NCBI RefSeq assembly: GCF_013374095.1
Contig: NZ_AP022672.1
Location: 867,501-931,500, forward strand
Reading direction: 5' to 3'
DNA: 64,000 bases
Origin: Sphingomonas sp. HMP6
Lineage (GTDB): Bacteria > Pseudomonadota > Alphaproteobacteria > Sphingomonadales > Sphingomonadaceae
Shown here: positions 46,355 through 56,282 of the stretch, in pieces
How the letters are laid out: the number at the start of each line of letters is the position of its first letter
Position numbering within the stretch: position 1 is the first letter of the stretch
The notes under the pieces: model-generated
The model's input: only the letters and a program-made list of their open reading frames with translations
Told to the model about the DNA's origin: nothing
The model's database searches: none
Translations under genes and position numbers: made by a program

Positions 46355-47197
46355 ATGGATGGAAACCTTTGTCATCCCGCTTTCGCCCCGAAAGCCGTCG
46401 CCGTGGTGACTGGCGCCGCGAGCGGCATCGGTTGTGCGGTCGCGTCCCGGCTTCTCGGTCTTGGCATGAGAGTCGCGATAGCGGACGTGGATACGGACAA
46501 ACTCGACAAGGCTGCTCGTGAGCTGTCCTCGCTAGGCGAGGTTCTGATCGTTCCAACCGATGTCGCGTCGTTCGCGGCAGTCGAGCGGTTGCGGGACCGG
46601 GTCTTCGCGGCTTGGGGCGATGTCTCGGTCTTGGTCAACAATGCGGCCATCGGCGGAAATCCCGGGAAGACATGGGAGAACGGCTCGGATTGGGAGGGCT
46701 TGCTCGGGATCAATCTGATGGGCGTTCTGCACGGCGTCCAGGCCTTCATTCCCGCCATGCTGGCCGGCGACGCGCCTGCGATCGTGATCAATACGGGATC
46801 CAAGCAGGGGATCACCAATCCACCGGGCAACGCCGCATACAACCTCTCCAAGGCAGGGGTGCGAAGCTACTCGGAGTCTCTCGCCCACGAACTTTGCGAC
46901 GCTACCGGCGGGCGCGTCTCGGCGCATCTTCTGATTCCTGGCTTCACCTTCACGGGCATGACGAACCGGACCGAGAAACCGGACGGAGCGTGGACCGCTA
47001 AGCAGGTCGCGGACTTCATGCTCGAGAGCGTCGCGCGAGGAGACTTCTACATCCTGTGCCCGGACAACGATGTCGATCGCGCAACGGATGAGAAGCGTAT
47101 GCGCTGGTCGATGGACGACATCGTCGCGAACCGGCCTGCGCTTTCACGCTGGCATCCTGACTACCGAGAGCCGTTCGCAAAGTTCATGGAGGCGTGA
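46355..47197 (+). CDS. SDR-family NAD(P)-dependent oxidoreductase
   Basis: 280 residues with all classical short-chain dehydrogenase motifs: VVTGAASGIGCAVASRL (T-G-x3-G-x-G), VLVNNAAIGGN (N-N-A), IVINTGSKQGI (catalytic Ser region) and YNLSKAGVRSYSESL (Tyr-x3-Lys). The substrate is unknown; the C-terminal part (DNDVDRATDEKRMRWSMDDIV) recalls SDRs of aromatic or lignin-derived compound breakdown in sphingomonads. A divergent arsR gene lies 235 bases upstream and probably controls it. Confidence 0.85.
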   Translation: MDGNLCHPAFAPKAVAVVTGAASGIGCAVASRLLGLGMRVAIADVDTDKLDKAARELSSLGEVLIVPTDVASFAAVERLRDRVFAAWGDVSVLVNNAAIGGNPGKTWENGSDWEGLLGINLMGVLHGVQAFIPAMLAGDAPAIVINTGSKQGITNPPGNAAYNLSKAGVRSYSESLAHELCDATGGRVSAHLLIPGFTFTGMTNRTEKPDGAWTAKQVADFMLESVARGDFYILCPDNDVDRATDEKRMRWSMDDIVANRPALSRWHPDYREPFAKFMEA

Positions 47198-47400
47198 CCA
47201 ATGCGATCGCTGCTCCGCGAGTCGCAGATGCGGAGGTCGACGGGCGCGGCTACCGAGTGGCTCAAAACGGGGGCGCGCCTTGGAAGACCTGGCGCTGTTG
47301 GACGCCAACGTCAGCGGTCACCTCGGTCTCGTCGCCTTACCACGATCAGCGCCCGAGGACCGTCGACGTCCAAGGCGGACATGTGATCCCCGTCGATTGA
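47194..47400 (+). CDS. Short ORF overlapping the SDR stop, probably a remnant
   Basis: 68 residues from GTG 47194 (MTNAIAAPRVADAEVDGRGYR), overlapping the SDR stop by four bases as a coupled second gene would. The sequence GYRVAQNGGAPWKTWRCW is protein-like at first but shows no family I know. It may be the start of a lost downstream gene of the SDR operon. Confidence 0.3.
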   Translation: MTNAIAAPRVADAEVDGRGYRVAQNGGAPWKTWRCWTPTSAVTSVSSPYHDQRPRTVDVQGGHVIPVD

Positions 47401-47434
47401 TGCGTGCGCGACGTCCGCGCGAATCCGCCACAAC

Positions 47435-47449
47435 GTTCCTGTAATGTTC
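47435..47449 (+). promoter_or_regulatory. LexA (SOS) box of umuDC
   Basis: GTTC, seven bases, GTTC: the alphaproteobacterial LexA operator. It lies 81 bases before the umuD start, so umuDC should be induced by DNA damage. Confidence 0.75.
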
Positions 47450-47530
47450 TTGCGGTCGGCCGACGGTTGGGCCTAGCTACAAGCTATCCGCCGGGCACGG
47501 TGATTCGAGGGGGGGCGAGAAGGACGGCGA

Positions 47531-47982
47531 TGCGGAATGATCAGAGTCTGCGGGCGGATTCGGCGCTGAGACTGCACGAGATTCCATTCGATCTCGTGCC
47601 GCAGGAGGTTCCATTCTTCCTGTGCGACACGCCTGCCGGTTTCCCGTCGCCGGCGCAGGACGACATGCAGGACCCCATCGACCTCGGCGCTTGGCTCGTG
47701 GAGCACCCGGCCGCCAGCTACATCATGCGTGTCGATGGGCGGTCCATGGCTGGGGCGGGGATCAACGACGGCGACCTGATAGTCGTGAACCGGGCCAGGA
47801 AGCCGAAGGCTGGCGCGATCGTCGTCGCGCTGGTGCACGGCGACCGCACCCTGAAGCGGCTGCGCTGGGTCGATGGGCGGCATTGGCTGGTGCCGGAAGC
47901 AGATGGATTTCCGGAAATTCTGGTCGACGAGTATGTCGAGATCTGGGGCGTCGTCGTCGGCGTCGCGCGCAAAGTGGCATGA
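47531..47982 (+). CDS. umuD: UmuD-like SOS mutagenesis protein (LexA/S24 peptidase fold)
   Basis: About 150 residues from ATG 47531; a longer frame upstream crosses the promoter and is rejected. The self-cleavage site is probably in [14 protein letters not shown] (Ala-Gly). The catalytic Ser lies in [22 protein letters not shown] and the Lys in [12 protein letters not shown], both at family spacing. After cleavage the product partners UmuC as DNA polymerase V. It overlaps umuC by four bases and lies behind a LexA box. Confidence 0.88.
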
Positions 47983-49247
47983 CCGCCCCGATCGCGCTGA
48001 TCGACTGCAACAATTACTACGTCAGCTGCGAGCGCGCGTTCGATCCCAGCCTCGTTGGAGTGCCGGTCATCGTTCTATCGAACAACGATGGTTGCGCCAT
48101 AGCGCGATCGGCCGAGGCCAAGGCGCTCGGGATCAAGATGGGGGATCCCATTCATCACCTGCGCGACAAAGTGCGCGAACACGGGATCAAGGTCCGCTCC
48201 TCCAACTACGCACTTTATGGCGACATGCAGCGGCGGGTGATCGCGGCATGCGAGCCCTTCGCACGCGATTTCGAGATTTACTCGATCGACGAGACGTTCA
48301 TCGATCTGGCTGGGTTCGAGCGGCGGGATCTCGTCGCGCATGCGCATGCGATGCGGGCGCAGGTCCAGCTGTGGACGACGATCCCGACGTGCGTCGGGAT
48401 CGCCCACACCAAGACCCTGGCGAAGCTGGCGAACGCTGCCGCCAAGAAGGATCCGCGCTTCGGCGGTGTCGCCGACCTGCGCGACGAGGGCACGCGCCAG
48501 GGTGTGATGCATACGTTCGCGGTCGGCGACGTTTGGGGGATTGGCGGAGCTACCGGGCGCAAGCTCGCCGATCTGGGGATCCATACCGCCGCTGCCCTTC
48601 GAGACATGCCGATGAAGCAGGCGCGAGGTATGGGAACCGTCGTCCTCGAGCGTTTGGTGGCGGAACTTCGCGGGGTCCCGTCTAATGCCGTCGAGGCCGT
48701 CGAACCACGTCGCAAGGGCATGGCGGTGACGCGGTCGTTCGGGACGCCGGTTACGGACTTCGAGCAGATGATGGGCGCGCTGTCCCAATACGCCCTCCGG
48801 GCTGGTGAGAAGCTGCGGGCCCACGGGCTCGTCGCCGCCCGATTGACGACGTTCTTCCACACGAACCGTCATAGGCCCGACCGACCCCAATATGGCGGAT
48901 CGCGGATGATGACGCTACATCCGATGACGAACGACAGCCTGGAATTGATCGCGGCAGCCCGGCGCGGTGCCACCAAGGCATGGCGCGACGGTTACGCCTA
49001 CACGAAGGCGGGGATCATGCTCGACGATCTGCTGCCCCAGGATAAGCGACCTCGGACGCTGTTCGAAGCGGACATGGGTAGGCGGGATCGGCTGATGTCT
49101 GCGCTCGACGAAATCAACGGCCGGTTTGGAAGCTGGACGGCGGTGACAGCGTCCCGGGGTTTCAGCCGGGAATGGCGGGTGCGGTCTGAAATGCGGTCGC
49201 CGGCCTGGACGACGGATCTCGCGGACGTGCCCCGCGTCAGAGCCTGA
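47979..49247 (+). CDS. umuC: UmuC-like translesion DNA polymerase V subunit
   Basis: About 422 residues, start ATG 47979 coupled to the umuD stop. Y-family polymerase motifs: [21 protein letters not shown] (metal Asp and the Y-family CNNFY-like signature), [37 protein letters not shown] (S-I-D-E catalytic acids) and the HhH region [17 protein letters not shown]. The C-terminal little-finger domain is present ([13 protein letters not shown] onward). It appears intact. SOS polymerases carried by mobile DNA are common and raise mutation after stress. Confidence 0.92.
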   Translation: MTAPIALIDCNNYYVSCERAFDPSLVGVPVIVLSNNDGCAIARSAEAKALGIKMGDPIHHLRDKVREHGIKVRSSNYALYGDMQRRVIAACEPFARDFEIYSIDETFIDLAGFERRDLVAHAHAMRAQVQLWTTIPTCVGIAHTKTLAKLANAAAKKDPRFGGVADLRDEGTRQGVMHTFAVGDVWGIGGATGRKLADLGIHTAAALRDMPMKQARGMGTVVLERLVAELRGVPSNAVEAVEPRRKGMAVTRSFGTPVTDFEQMMGALSQYALRAGEKLRAHGLVAARLTTFFHTNRHRPDRPQYGGSRMMTLHPMTNDSLELIAAARRGATKAWRDGYAYTKAGIMLDDLLPQDKRPRTLFEADMGRRDRLMSALDEINGRFGSWTAVTASRGFSREWRVRSEMRSPAWTTDLADVPRVRA

Positions 49248-49453
49248 GGTGTGTCGGCTGCGCGACGCGACGACGCTCGCTTCCCTGAGCGCCGGCCTAG
49301 CCCGGCAAATTGCGCGCAAGCCGCGCCGATCGAGGTCGCCATTCGGAGGAGGATGAGTGGCGAAACGGCCGCTGATCGGCATATGTAGGCTTGCTAGTGA
49401 CTAAACGATAACGTTAGCTACGTCCGATTGATCCATGGATAACAACAAGAAGA

Positions 49454-52400
49454 GTGGTTGGTCTGGTTATGGATGGCTGGACTTGGCGTCCGCTTTGTCG
49501 CCTATTTGGCGATACCGAATCTAGGGGGATTGGAACGTTGGCAAGCAGCCCGATTATCGAGGACGGAGACGCGCCGGTTTCCGTCTTCCAGAGCGACCTT
49601 CCCATCGACGAGAAGCTGGACCGTGCGCGCACCGAACTGCTCGACCTGTCGGCGCGCAACCGCCTGCTCAACATGCCGCGCTCGTCCAAGGGGGCAAAGG
49701 CCGTCGAGATCGTCGACGAGGTAGGGCGTGAGGTGTTCCGTATCCTGGTCCAGGAGGCCAAGCCCTTGACCTTCCTCGCCGGAAAGGCGGCGGCGTCCGG
49801 CGACGCGGCTGAGGATCAGGAAACCGCGGAGGACGCCGACGAGATCGCCGACCTCGCGCAGCCCGAGGACGACGTCGCGGACGACCGGGGCGTCTTCTCA
49901 CGTCATTCCGACACTAGGCTGCAGACCCGGCTAACGCCGAAGGGGCTGCAGAAGCGCCTGCTTGAACTCTACTTCGACGCGCGCACGCTCGAGGAGGAGC
50001 AGGGCGTCAACATCCTGTACCTCGCGATCGGCGCCTTGAAGTGGATCGATCCCGGCAATGCGGCGAACGTTCGCTTCGCACCTCTCGTTCTGGTCCCTGT
50101 GCAGCTCGAGCGCGGGAACGCGGGCGAGAAGTTCAAGCTGCGCATGCGCCAGGAGGACTACGCCTCCAATCTGTCGCTGGAGGCGTTCCTCGACAGGGTG
50201 CACGGCATTCGACTGCCCGCGTTCGAGGCTAGCGACGGGTTCGATCCCGCAGTCTACTTCGGCGAGGTGGCGGAAGCCGTCTCCGCGAAGCCTGGTTGGG
50301 AGGTCCAGCCCGACGTCATCGTGCTCGGGTTCTTCTCCTTCGCCAAGTTCCTGATGTATCGGGATCTCGACCCGCAAACCTGGCCGAACGGGGGGAAGAT
50401 CACCGACCGGGCGCTCGTGCGCGGACTCCTTTCGGACGGTTTCGGTGGCAGCGAGGGCATGATCCCCGAAGATGCCAACATCGACCCCTTCATCTCGCCG
50501 TCCGACATGCTCCATATCGTGGACAGCGACAGCTCGCAGGCGCTGGTGGTGCACGAGGTCCGGCGCGGGCGCGACATGGTCATCCAGGGCCCGCCAGGCA
50601 CGGGCAAGAGCCAGACGATCGCCAACATCATCGCCTCGGCGGTCGCCGACGGAAAGACCGTTCTCTTCGTCGCCGAGAAGATGGCGGCCCTAGAGGTCGT
50701 GAAGCGCCGCCTCGACGCGACCGGTGTTGGGGACGCCTGCCTGGAGTTGCATAGCAACAAGGCGAACAAGAAGGCGGTGCTGGAGGAACTGCGACGGACC
50801 TGGGAGCTAGGCGCGCCAAGACGTCAGGATCCCGGGAGCCTGCACGTCCGGTTGACGGAGGCTCGCGATCGCCTCAACGATCATGCGCGACGCATGCACG
50901 ACACGCATCCCGCGTCCGGGCTGACCCCTTATCAGGTGATCGGCCAGCTCACGCGGCTGAAGCTCGATGGCGAGCGGCCGGGGGATCTGGCGCTCGTATC
51001 GCCCGAGACTTGGACAGGGGATGATTTCGCTGAGCGGCACGCGGTGGTCAGCGACCTCGCCGAACGTATCAGGGTCGTCGGCCGCCCTGCCGATCACCCA
51101 TGGCGCGGGGTCGGCCTTTCTTCGATTCTTCCGACCGAGGTTGAGCGCCTTCAGGACCGGCTCTCTGCGATCATCGAGAAGGTTTCGGCGTTTGACGAAG
51201 CGCAGGCGGCGATCGCGTCCGAGCTCGAGCGTCCGCCCGTGCGCTCGATCGATGGCATCGGCGATCTAGCCGCGCTCGCGTCGCGCATCGCAGGCGCGCC
51301 GGCGATCGATGCCGCCGCCATGTCGAGTGCGACCTGGGCGGACGCTAGCGCCGCGATCGTTGCGTTGCTCGCCGTCGGACAGCGGCACGCTGACCTTGCA
51401 GACGCCCTCACGTCTGTGGTCGCCGATGCCGGTTGGGGGGCTGATCTCATCGAGGCGGCGGCCGCATTGGCAGAGCTGCCCGCAGGCTTCGCGCCCGAGG
51501 ATTTCGTGCGCGTCGCAACGTTGTCGTCCTTATTGCCACGCCTCATGGCCGAGGCGGGCGGCCTTTCGCGGGCGATGGGTCGGGATGCCCCTACTTCCAT
51601 CGAAGGGGTCCGACGGCTCGCCTCGATCGCCGAGCGCGTTGCCGTCGCTCCGGAAGGCGACGCTGCCGCCTTTGCTGCAGACGTATGGGAGGGCGGCGTC
51701 GAGCGGGCCTCCGACGTCGCTGAAGCGGTGGCGGCTTATGAGCAGGCGCTCAGTGCGGTCTCGGGCAATTTGACCGATGGCGCCTGGTCGATGGACCTTG
51801 CTCCGGCTCGCGCGACGCTCGCGTCGCACGGCACGGGATTCCTGCGCATTCTGAGCGGTGAATGGCGGCGCGCGAACAGGCTCGTGCGGTCCATTCTCAC
51901 CTCTCCCGCGTCCACGCTTGATGGCACCCTGATGCTCCTGGACGCTCTGGCTAGGGGACAGGCGGCGAAGTTGAGCATCGAGAACGAGGAGGTGTTCGCC
52001 CGCGCGGCGTTCGGAGCGACGTGGCGTGGCGTCCGTTCGGCCAGCGCTCCGTTGACGACCGTAGTGGCATGGATGCGGTCGCTGCACGCCCTGGGCCCCG
52101 AACCCCGCATGATCGCCGCCAACCGGCCTGACCGCGTGGAGGTCGGAACGCGAGCCGAGCGGACCTCCGATCAGCTTGGTCAGGCGGCGCTACTGGCCGC
52201 CGATCTGTGGGCGGCGCTGGGTGATACGCGGACGGTGGCGTTCGGCGAGGCGCTTTCGCCGGACCGAGCCGACATCTCCTCTCTGATGGCGGTTGTGGCG
52301 CGGGTCCACGCGGCCGACACGGCGACCACGGTCGCCTTCGCAGATGTCGCAGCGGATCTTGAGATCCGGCGTCGACGCTTGGCGGATCTCATCGAGCAGC

Positions 52401-55400
52401 AGCAGCGGAACGCGATCCTCGATGAGCGGGCAGATCTGGGGCACGGCGCATTCGGCGGTGCCTGGCAGGGGGCACGGACGGATTGGGAGGCCTTAAGGGC
52501 GGCGGCCGATTGGCTGATCGGGAACGGCGACATCCGTCTGCTTGCCAGCCGGATCGCCGACCGTGCGGCGCTTGCAGCGTCGGCGGATCGGCTCGCGGCG
52601 GACGCAGCGGCAATTGCCCGAGACCTTGACACGGTCGCCGAGCAGCTCCGGCTCGATCTTCCGGCAGCTCTCGACGTATCACGGTTCGACATGGTCGAAC
52701 TGTCCGTCCTGAATGCCCATCTGCGGCAATGGCACGGTTCGGGTGAGAGGCTGTTCCAGTGGACCGCCTATCGTGACCGGGCAGAGCGTGCGTCTGCTCT
52801 GGGCTGCGACGATCTCGTCGGCCGGCTGGCCGATGGGCGCCTTGGCACGGACGGCGCGGTGTCGGCGTTCGAGATGGCCTATTACGAGGCCGTATACGCA
52901 GACCAGATCAGGCGCGATCCCGCACTGGGCACCTTCGATGGCACCCTTCATGGTCGGCTGGCGCGCGAGTTCGCCGATATGGACCGGCAGCGCATCGCGT
53001 CCGCGAGCTTCGAGGTCGTCCGTGCGCACCACGACGGGGTTCCCGCCCGGGACGGCGGATCGGTGGGTCCTCTCGGAGTTCTACGCGCCGAGATAGCGCG
53101 CCGACGTGGCCACATGCCGATCCGGCGGCTCATGGAGAGGGCTGCTCCGGCGGTGCAGGCGCTTAAGCCGGTCTTCATGATGAGCCCGCTCTCGGTCGCG
53201 CAGTTCCTGGCGCCTGGGATCTTCGAGTTCGATTTGCTCGTCATGGACGAGGCGAGCCAGATCCAGCCGGTCGATGCGCTCGGCGCTGTCGCACGGGCGA
53301 AGCAGGTCGTGGTCGTGGGCGACCCCAAGCAGCTCCCGCCGACCGCCTTCTTTTCCAAGATGACGGGTGGCGGCTCCGACGACGACGAGGACTCCGGCAC
53401 GCGGGTCGCGGACATCGAGAGCATTCTCGGGCTGTTCACGGCGCGCGGGCTCCCGATGCGGATGCTGCGCTGGCACTATCGCAGCAAGCACCAGTCCCTG
53501 ATCGCCGTCAGCAACCGGCAGTTCTACGAGAACAAGCTGTTCATCGTGCCTAGCCCCTACACCGCCGATGCCGGGATGGGCCTTCGCTTCCACCGTATCC
53601 CGCAAGGCGTCTTCGATGCGGGCGGGACCAGGACGAACATGGTCGAGGCGAAGATCGTCGCCCAGGCGATCGTGGCGCATGCCAGGGATCATCCCGACCT
53701 CTCGCTCGGCGTCGCGGCCTTCTCGGCCGCGCAGCGCCGGGCGGTGCTGGATCAGCTCGAGGTGATCCGTCGTGGTCTGCCTCCGGAGGTAGAGAGCTTC
53801 TTTCAGTCGCACCCATCCGAGCCATTCTTCGTGAAGAACCTGGAAAACGTGCAGGGCGACGAGCGGGACGTCATCTTCATCTCGGTCGGCTATGGCCCCA
53901 CCGTGCCGGGGGGCAGGGTGCCGATGCGGTTTGGTCCGCTTGGCACCGATGGCGGCGAGCGGCGACTGAATGTGCTGATAAGCCGTGCCAAGCAGCGTTG
54001 CGACGTGTTCGGCTCGATGTCGGACGAGGACATCGACTCCGACTTCGCCGCGACCCGCAAGGGTGTGCTTGCGTTCAAGCTGTTCCTGCACTTCGCCAGG
54101 ACCGGGCGCATGACGATGGCAGAAAGCACTGGCCGCGACCACGACAGCGTGTTCGAGGAGCAGGTTGCCAGGACATTGCATGCCCGAGGGTATCAGGTTC
54201 ACCGTCAGGTCGGCCTGGCCGGGTTCTTCATCGATCTCGCCGTCTCGGACGCTGAGCGTCCGGGGCGCTATCTCCTCGGCATCGAGTGCGATGGAGCGTC
54301 CTACCACGATGCGCGCTCGGCGCGGGAGCGTGACCGTCTGCGTCAGTCGGTGCTCGAGAGCCATGGCTGGACGATCCACCGCATCTGGAGCACCGACTGG
54401 TTCCAGCGCCCGAACGAGCAGATGGAACTCCTGTTGGCGCGAATCGAAGCGGCGAAGGCGGAGCACGATGCCGAGGCGGCCGGCAGCTCGCAGCGGCGCA
54501 CCGTGGGCGTCGAGATCGTCACCGTGGAGCGGGAGGGTTTCACCGAGGTGGGCCTCGCGCCGACCGAGGCGGCGCCAGCCACGGCGATATACGAGGAGGC
54601 TTTGATCGAGCGTCCACGGCATCTGCTGTGCGAGCTTCACGACGCTCCACGCGGGGCGCTTTCTGCGCTTGCGGAGCAGGTCGTGAGGATCGAGGGCCCG
54701 GTGCATGTCTTCGAGGTGGTCAATAGGCTCCGTGACGCCTGGGGCCTCAAGCGCGCCGGCGGTCGCATCCAGGATGCGGTCGAGAAGGCGATCGACGTCT
54801 CAGTCCGCGAAGGACGGCTTGTCGAGGAGGGCGACTTCCTCTCCATCCCCGGCAAGTCGCCGAAGGTGCGGGATCGAACCGACGTGCGATCGCCGTCGCT
54901 CAAGAAGTCGGACAGCCTTCCGCCGGCCGAACTGGAGATGGCCATCCTGGCCGTGGTCCGTGCGAACTACGGTGCGACGGACGACCAGGTGATCCAGGCG
55001 GCAGCGCGGGCGGTCGGCTTCAAATCCACGAGCGGGCAGCTACGGGACCTGCTTAACGGGGTGATCGAAGGTGCAGTTGGCGGCGAACGATTGGCCCGGC
55101 GCAACGGAATGCTCGTGACCGGTGCCGCGGCCCCGTCGGTGGAGGCGGCCGAACGTCCGAAGAGCCCATTGTCGACGTTGATTCTGGGCGGGGAGGGCGA
55201 ACGCCTTGAATTCAAGGAGACGCTCCGCTGGGACATCGCGCGCAGCGAGGTGAACCGAAAGCTGGAGGAAGTGGTCGTCAAGACGCTCGCCGGCTTCGCG
55301 AACCATTCCGGGGGCATCTTGCTGATCGGCGTCGCGGACGACGGCACGGTGGCCGGTCTGGACCGCGACTACGCCACGCTTGGCGGGGGAGGACGCGACA

Positions 55401-55666
55401 AGCTCGAGCTCCATCTAACCAATCTGCTAATAAAGCACTTCGGAACGGCGTTTCGTGCGTCCAGGATCCGGATCGGCTTTCCGCTGCACGAAGGCGTCGA
55501 GATATGTCGCATCGACATGGACCGCTCGAGCTCTGCGGCGTTCGTGTCCACGTCGGATCGTGCGGGTGTCGTCACCGAACGGTTCTTCGTGCGCGCAGGC
55601 AACTCGACCCAGGAGTTCGGGCCAAGCGAGACGCATGCCTACATAAGAGATCGGTTCGCGACGTAG
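49454..55666 (+). CDS. Giant DUF4011/DUF3320 helicase with nuclease and AlbA-like domains
   Basis: Up to 2070 residues. The start is uncertain (GTG 49454, ATG 49469 or TTG 49539). Order of parts: DUF4011-type region (DRARTELLDLSARNRLLNMPRS), helicase Walker A IQGPPGTGKSQTIANIIA (about residues 376-393), a long helical insert, Walker B LLVMDEASQIQPVDAL with GDPKQLPPT, the C-terminal helicase part WHYRSKHQSLIAVSN, a Vsr/DUF559-like nuclease (YQVHRQVGLAGFFIDLAV, LLGIECDGASYHDA, about residues 1560-1650), DUF3320, and an AlbA_2-type Schlafen-like domain (RLEFKETLRWD, HSGGILLIGVADDG). Such helicase-nucleases are suspected antiphage proteins. No partner gene is evident. Confidence 0.82.
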   Translation: MVGLVMDGWTWRPLCRLFGDTESRGIGTLASSPIIEDGDAPVSVFQSDLPIDEKLDRARTELLDLSARNRLLNMPRSSKGAKAVEIVDEVGREVFRILVQEAKPLTFLAGKAAASGDAAEDQETAEDADEIADLAQPEDDVADDRGVFSRHSDTRLQTRLTPKGLQKRLLELYFDARTLEEEQGVNILYLAIGALKWIDPGNAANVRFAPLVLVPVQLERGNAGEKFKLRMRQEDYASNLSLEAFLDRVHGIRLPAFEASDGFDPAVYFGEVAEAVSAKPGWEVQPDVIVLGFFSFAKFLMYRDLDPQTWPNGGKITDRALVRGLLSDGFGGSEGMIPEDANIDPFISPSDMLHIVDSDSSQALVVHEVRRGRDMVIQGPPGTGKSQTIANIIASAVADGKTVLFVAEKMAALEVVKRRLDATGVGDACLELHSNKANKKAVLEELRRTWELGAPRRQDPGSLHVRLTEARDRLNDHARRMHDTHPASGLTPYQVIGQLTRLKLDGERPGDLALVSPETWTGDDFAERHAVVSDLAERIRVVGRPADHPWRGVGLSSILPTEVERLQDRLSAIIEKVSAFDEAQAAIASELERPPVRSIDGIGDLAALASRIAGAPAIDAAAMSSATWADASAAIVALLAVGQRHADLADALTSVVADAGWGADLIEAAAALAELPAGFAPEDFVRVATLSSLLPRLMAEAGGLSRAMGRDAPTSIEGVRRLASIAERVAVAPEGDAAAFAADVWEGGVERASDVAEAVAAYEQALSAVSGNLTDGAWSMDLAPARATLASHGTGFLRILSGEWRRANRLVRSILTSPASTLDGTLMLLDALARGQAAKLSIENEEVFARAAFGATWRGVRSASAPLTTVVAWMRSLHALGPEPRMIAANRPDRVEVGTRAERTSDQLGQAALLAADLWAALGDTRTVAFGEALSPDRADISSLMAVVARVHAADTATTVAFADVAADLEIRRRRLADLIEQQQRNAILDERADLGHGAFGGAWQGARTDWEALRAAADWLIGNGDIRLLASRIADRAALAASADRLAADAAAIARDLDTVAEQLRLDLPAALDVSRFDMVELSVLNAHLRQWHGSGERLFQWTAYRDRAERASALGCDDLVGRLADGRLGTDGAVSAFEMAYYEAVYADQIRRDPALGTFDGTLHGRLAREFADMDRQRIASASFEVVRAHHDGVPARDGGSVGPLGVLRAEIARRRGHMPIRRLMERAAPAVQALKPVFMMSPLSVAQFLAPGIFEFDLLVMDEASQIQPVDALGAVARAKQVVVVGDPKQLPPTAFFSKMTGGGSDDDEDSGTRVADIESILGLFTARGLPMRMLRWHYRSKHQSLIAVSNRQFYENKLFIVPSPYTADAGMGLRFHRIPQGVFDAGGTRTNMVEAKIVAQAIVAHARDHPDLSLGVAAFSAAQRRAVLDQLEVIRRGLPPEVESFFQSHPSEPFFVKNLENVQGDERDVIFISVGYGPTVPGGRVPMRFGPLGTDGGERRLNVLISRAKQRCDVFGSMSDEDIDSDFAATRKGVLAFKLFLHFARTGRMTMAESTGRDHDSVFEEQVARTLHARGYQVHRQVGLAGFFIDLAVSDAERPGRYLLGIECDGASYHDARSARERDRLRQSVLESHGWTIHRIWSTDWFQRPNEQMELLLARIEAAKAEHDAEAAGSSQRRTVGVEIVTVEREGFTEVGLAPTEAAPATAIYEEALIERPRHLLCELHDAPRGALSALAEQVVRIEGPVHVFEVVNRLRDAWGLKRAGGRIQDAVEKAIDVSVREGRLVEEGDFLSIPGKSPKVRDRTDVRSPSLKKSDSLPPAELEMAILAVVRANYGATDDQVIQAAARAVGFKSTSGQLRDLLNGVIEGAVGGERLARRNGMLVTGAAAPSVEAAERPKSPLSTLILGGEGERLEFKETLRWDIARSEVNRKLEEVVVKTLAGFANHSGGILLIGVADDGTVAGLDRDYATLGGGGRDKLELHLTNLLIKHFGTAFRASRIRIGFPLHEGVEICRIDMDRSSSAAFVSTSDRAGVVTERFFVRAGNSTQEFGPSETHAYIRDRFAT

Positions 55667-55782
55667 ACGGCGGGGGGTGGCGGAACTGTCGCGAGTCTCC
55701 ATTGGCAAGGGCATGCCAATCGACTTCTACTGCTCGACGCTTGCATTGACGGCATGGCTGCAGATCCAACCGCTAGCGGCCG

Positions 55783-56079
55783 TCAGCGATGCTGCGACTT
55801 CCCATCCGCGACCTGTCCGAGGAACTTCGCGAGTTGCCGGACGGCGTCCGGCTCCGCCGCATAGAAGATGTTGCGTCCGGCACGCCTGGACGATGCCAGG
55901 TTGGCCCGCGACAGGATGAGGAGGTGCGCGGACATCGTGTTGCCGGGCGTACCGGTCCGCTCTGCCAGTTCGCCGGCGGTGAGGCCTTCCGGACCGGATG
56001 CTGCGAGCATCGAGAATACCGCGAGACGGGTCGGTTGCGCCAGCGCGCTCATCACGGACATCGCCGAAGTCTTTTCCAT
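55783..56079 (-). CDS. ArsR/SmtB-family transcriptional regulator
   Basis: 98 residues, the normal family size. The winged helix is clear: SALAQPTRLAVFSMLAASG, LTAGELAERTGTPGNTMSAHLLILSRANLASSRRAGRNIFYA. No metal-binding cysteines are seen, so it senses something other than metals. It is divergent from the group that starts at 56283 and convergent with the giant helicase gene. Confidence 0.85.
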   Translation of the reverse strand: MEKTSAMSVMSALAQPTRLAVFSMLAASGPEGLTAGELAERTGTPGNTMSAHLLILSRANLASSRRAGRNIFYAAEPDAVRQLAKFLGQVADGKSQHR

Positions 56080-56282
56080 CCCTTTAGAATAGTCGAAGCG
56101 CCGTTAACCTCAAGGACGTCGTGGAACCGAATTCTCCGCGATCGAGCGAAGTGATTCAGAATGGGACGGACACAACCTACGTCACAGTTCTGGAACCGTT
56201 GAACTATAATTGTCGTTCCTTATATCCTGGCCACGGCCGCCGGCACCCCCATCGGGACCCGGGAGACGGCCGGGAAGGGAGT

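Noticed and set aside
53081..54706. 541-residue minus-strand frame
   Set aside because: Antisense of the helicase and nuclease part of the giant gene, with His/Arg-rich shadow composition.
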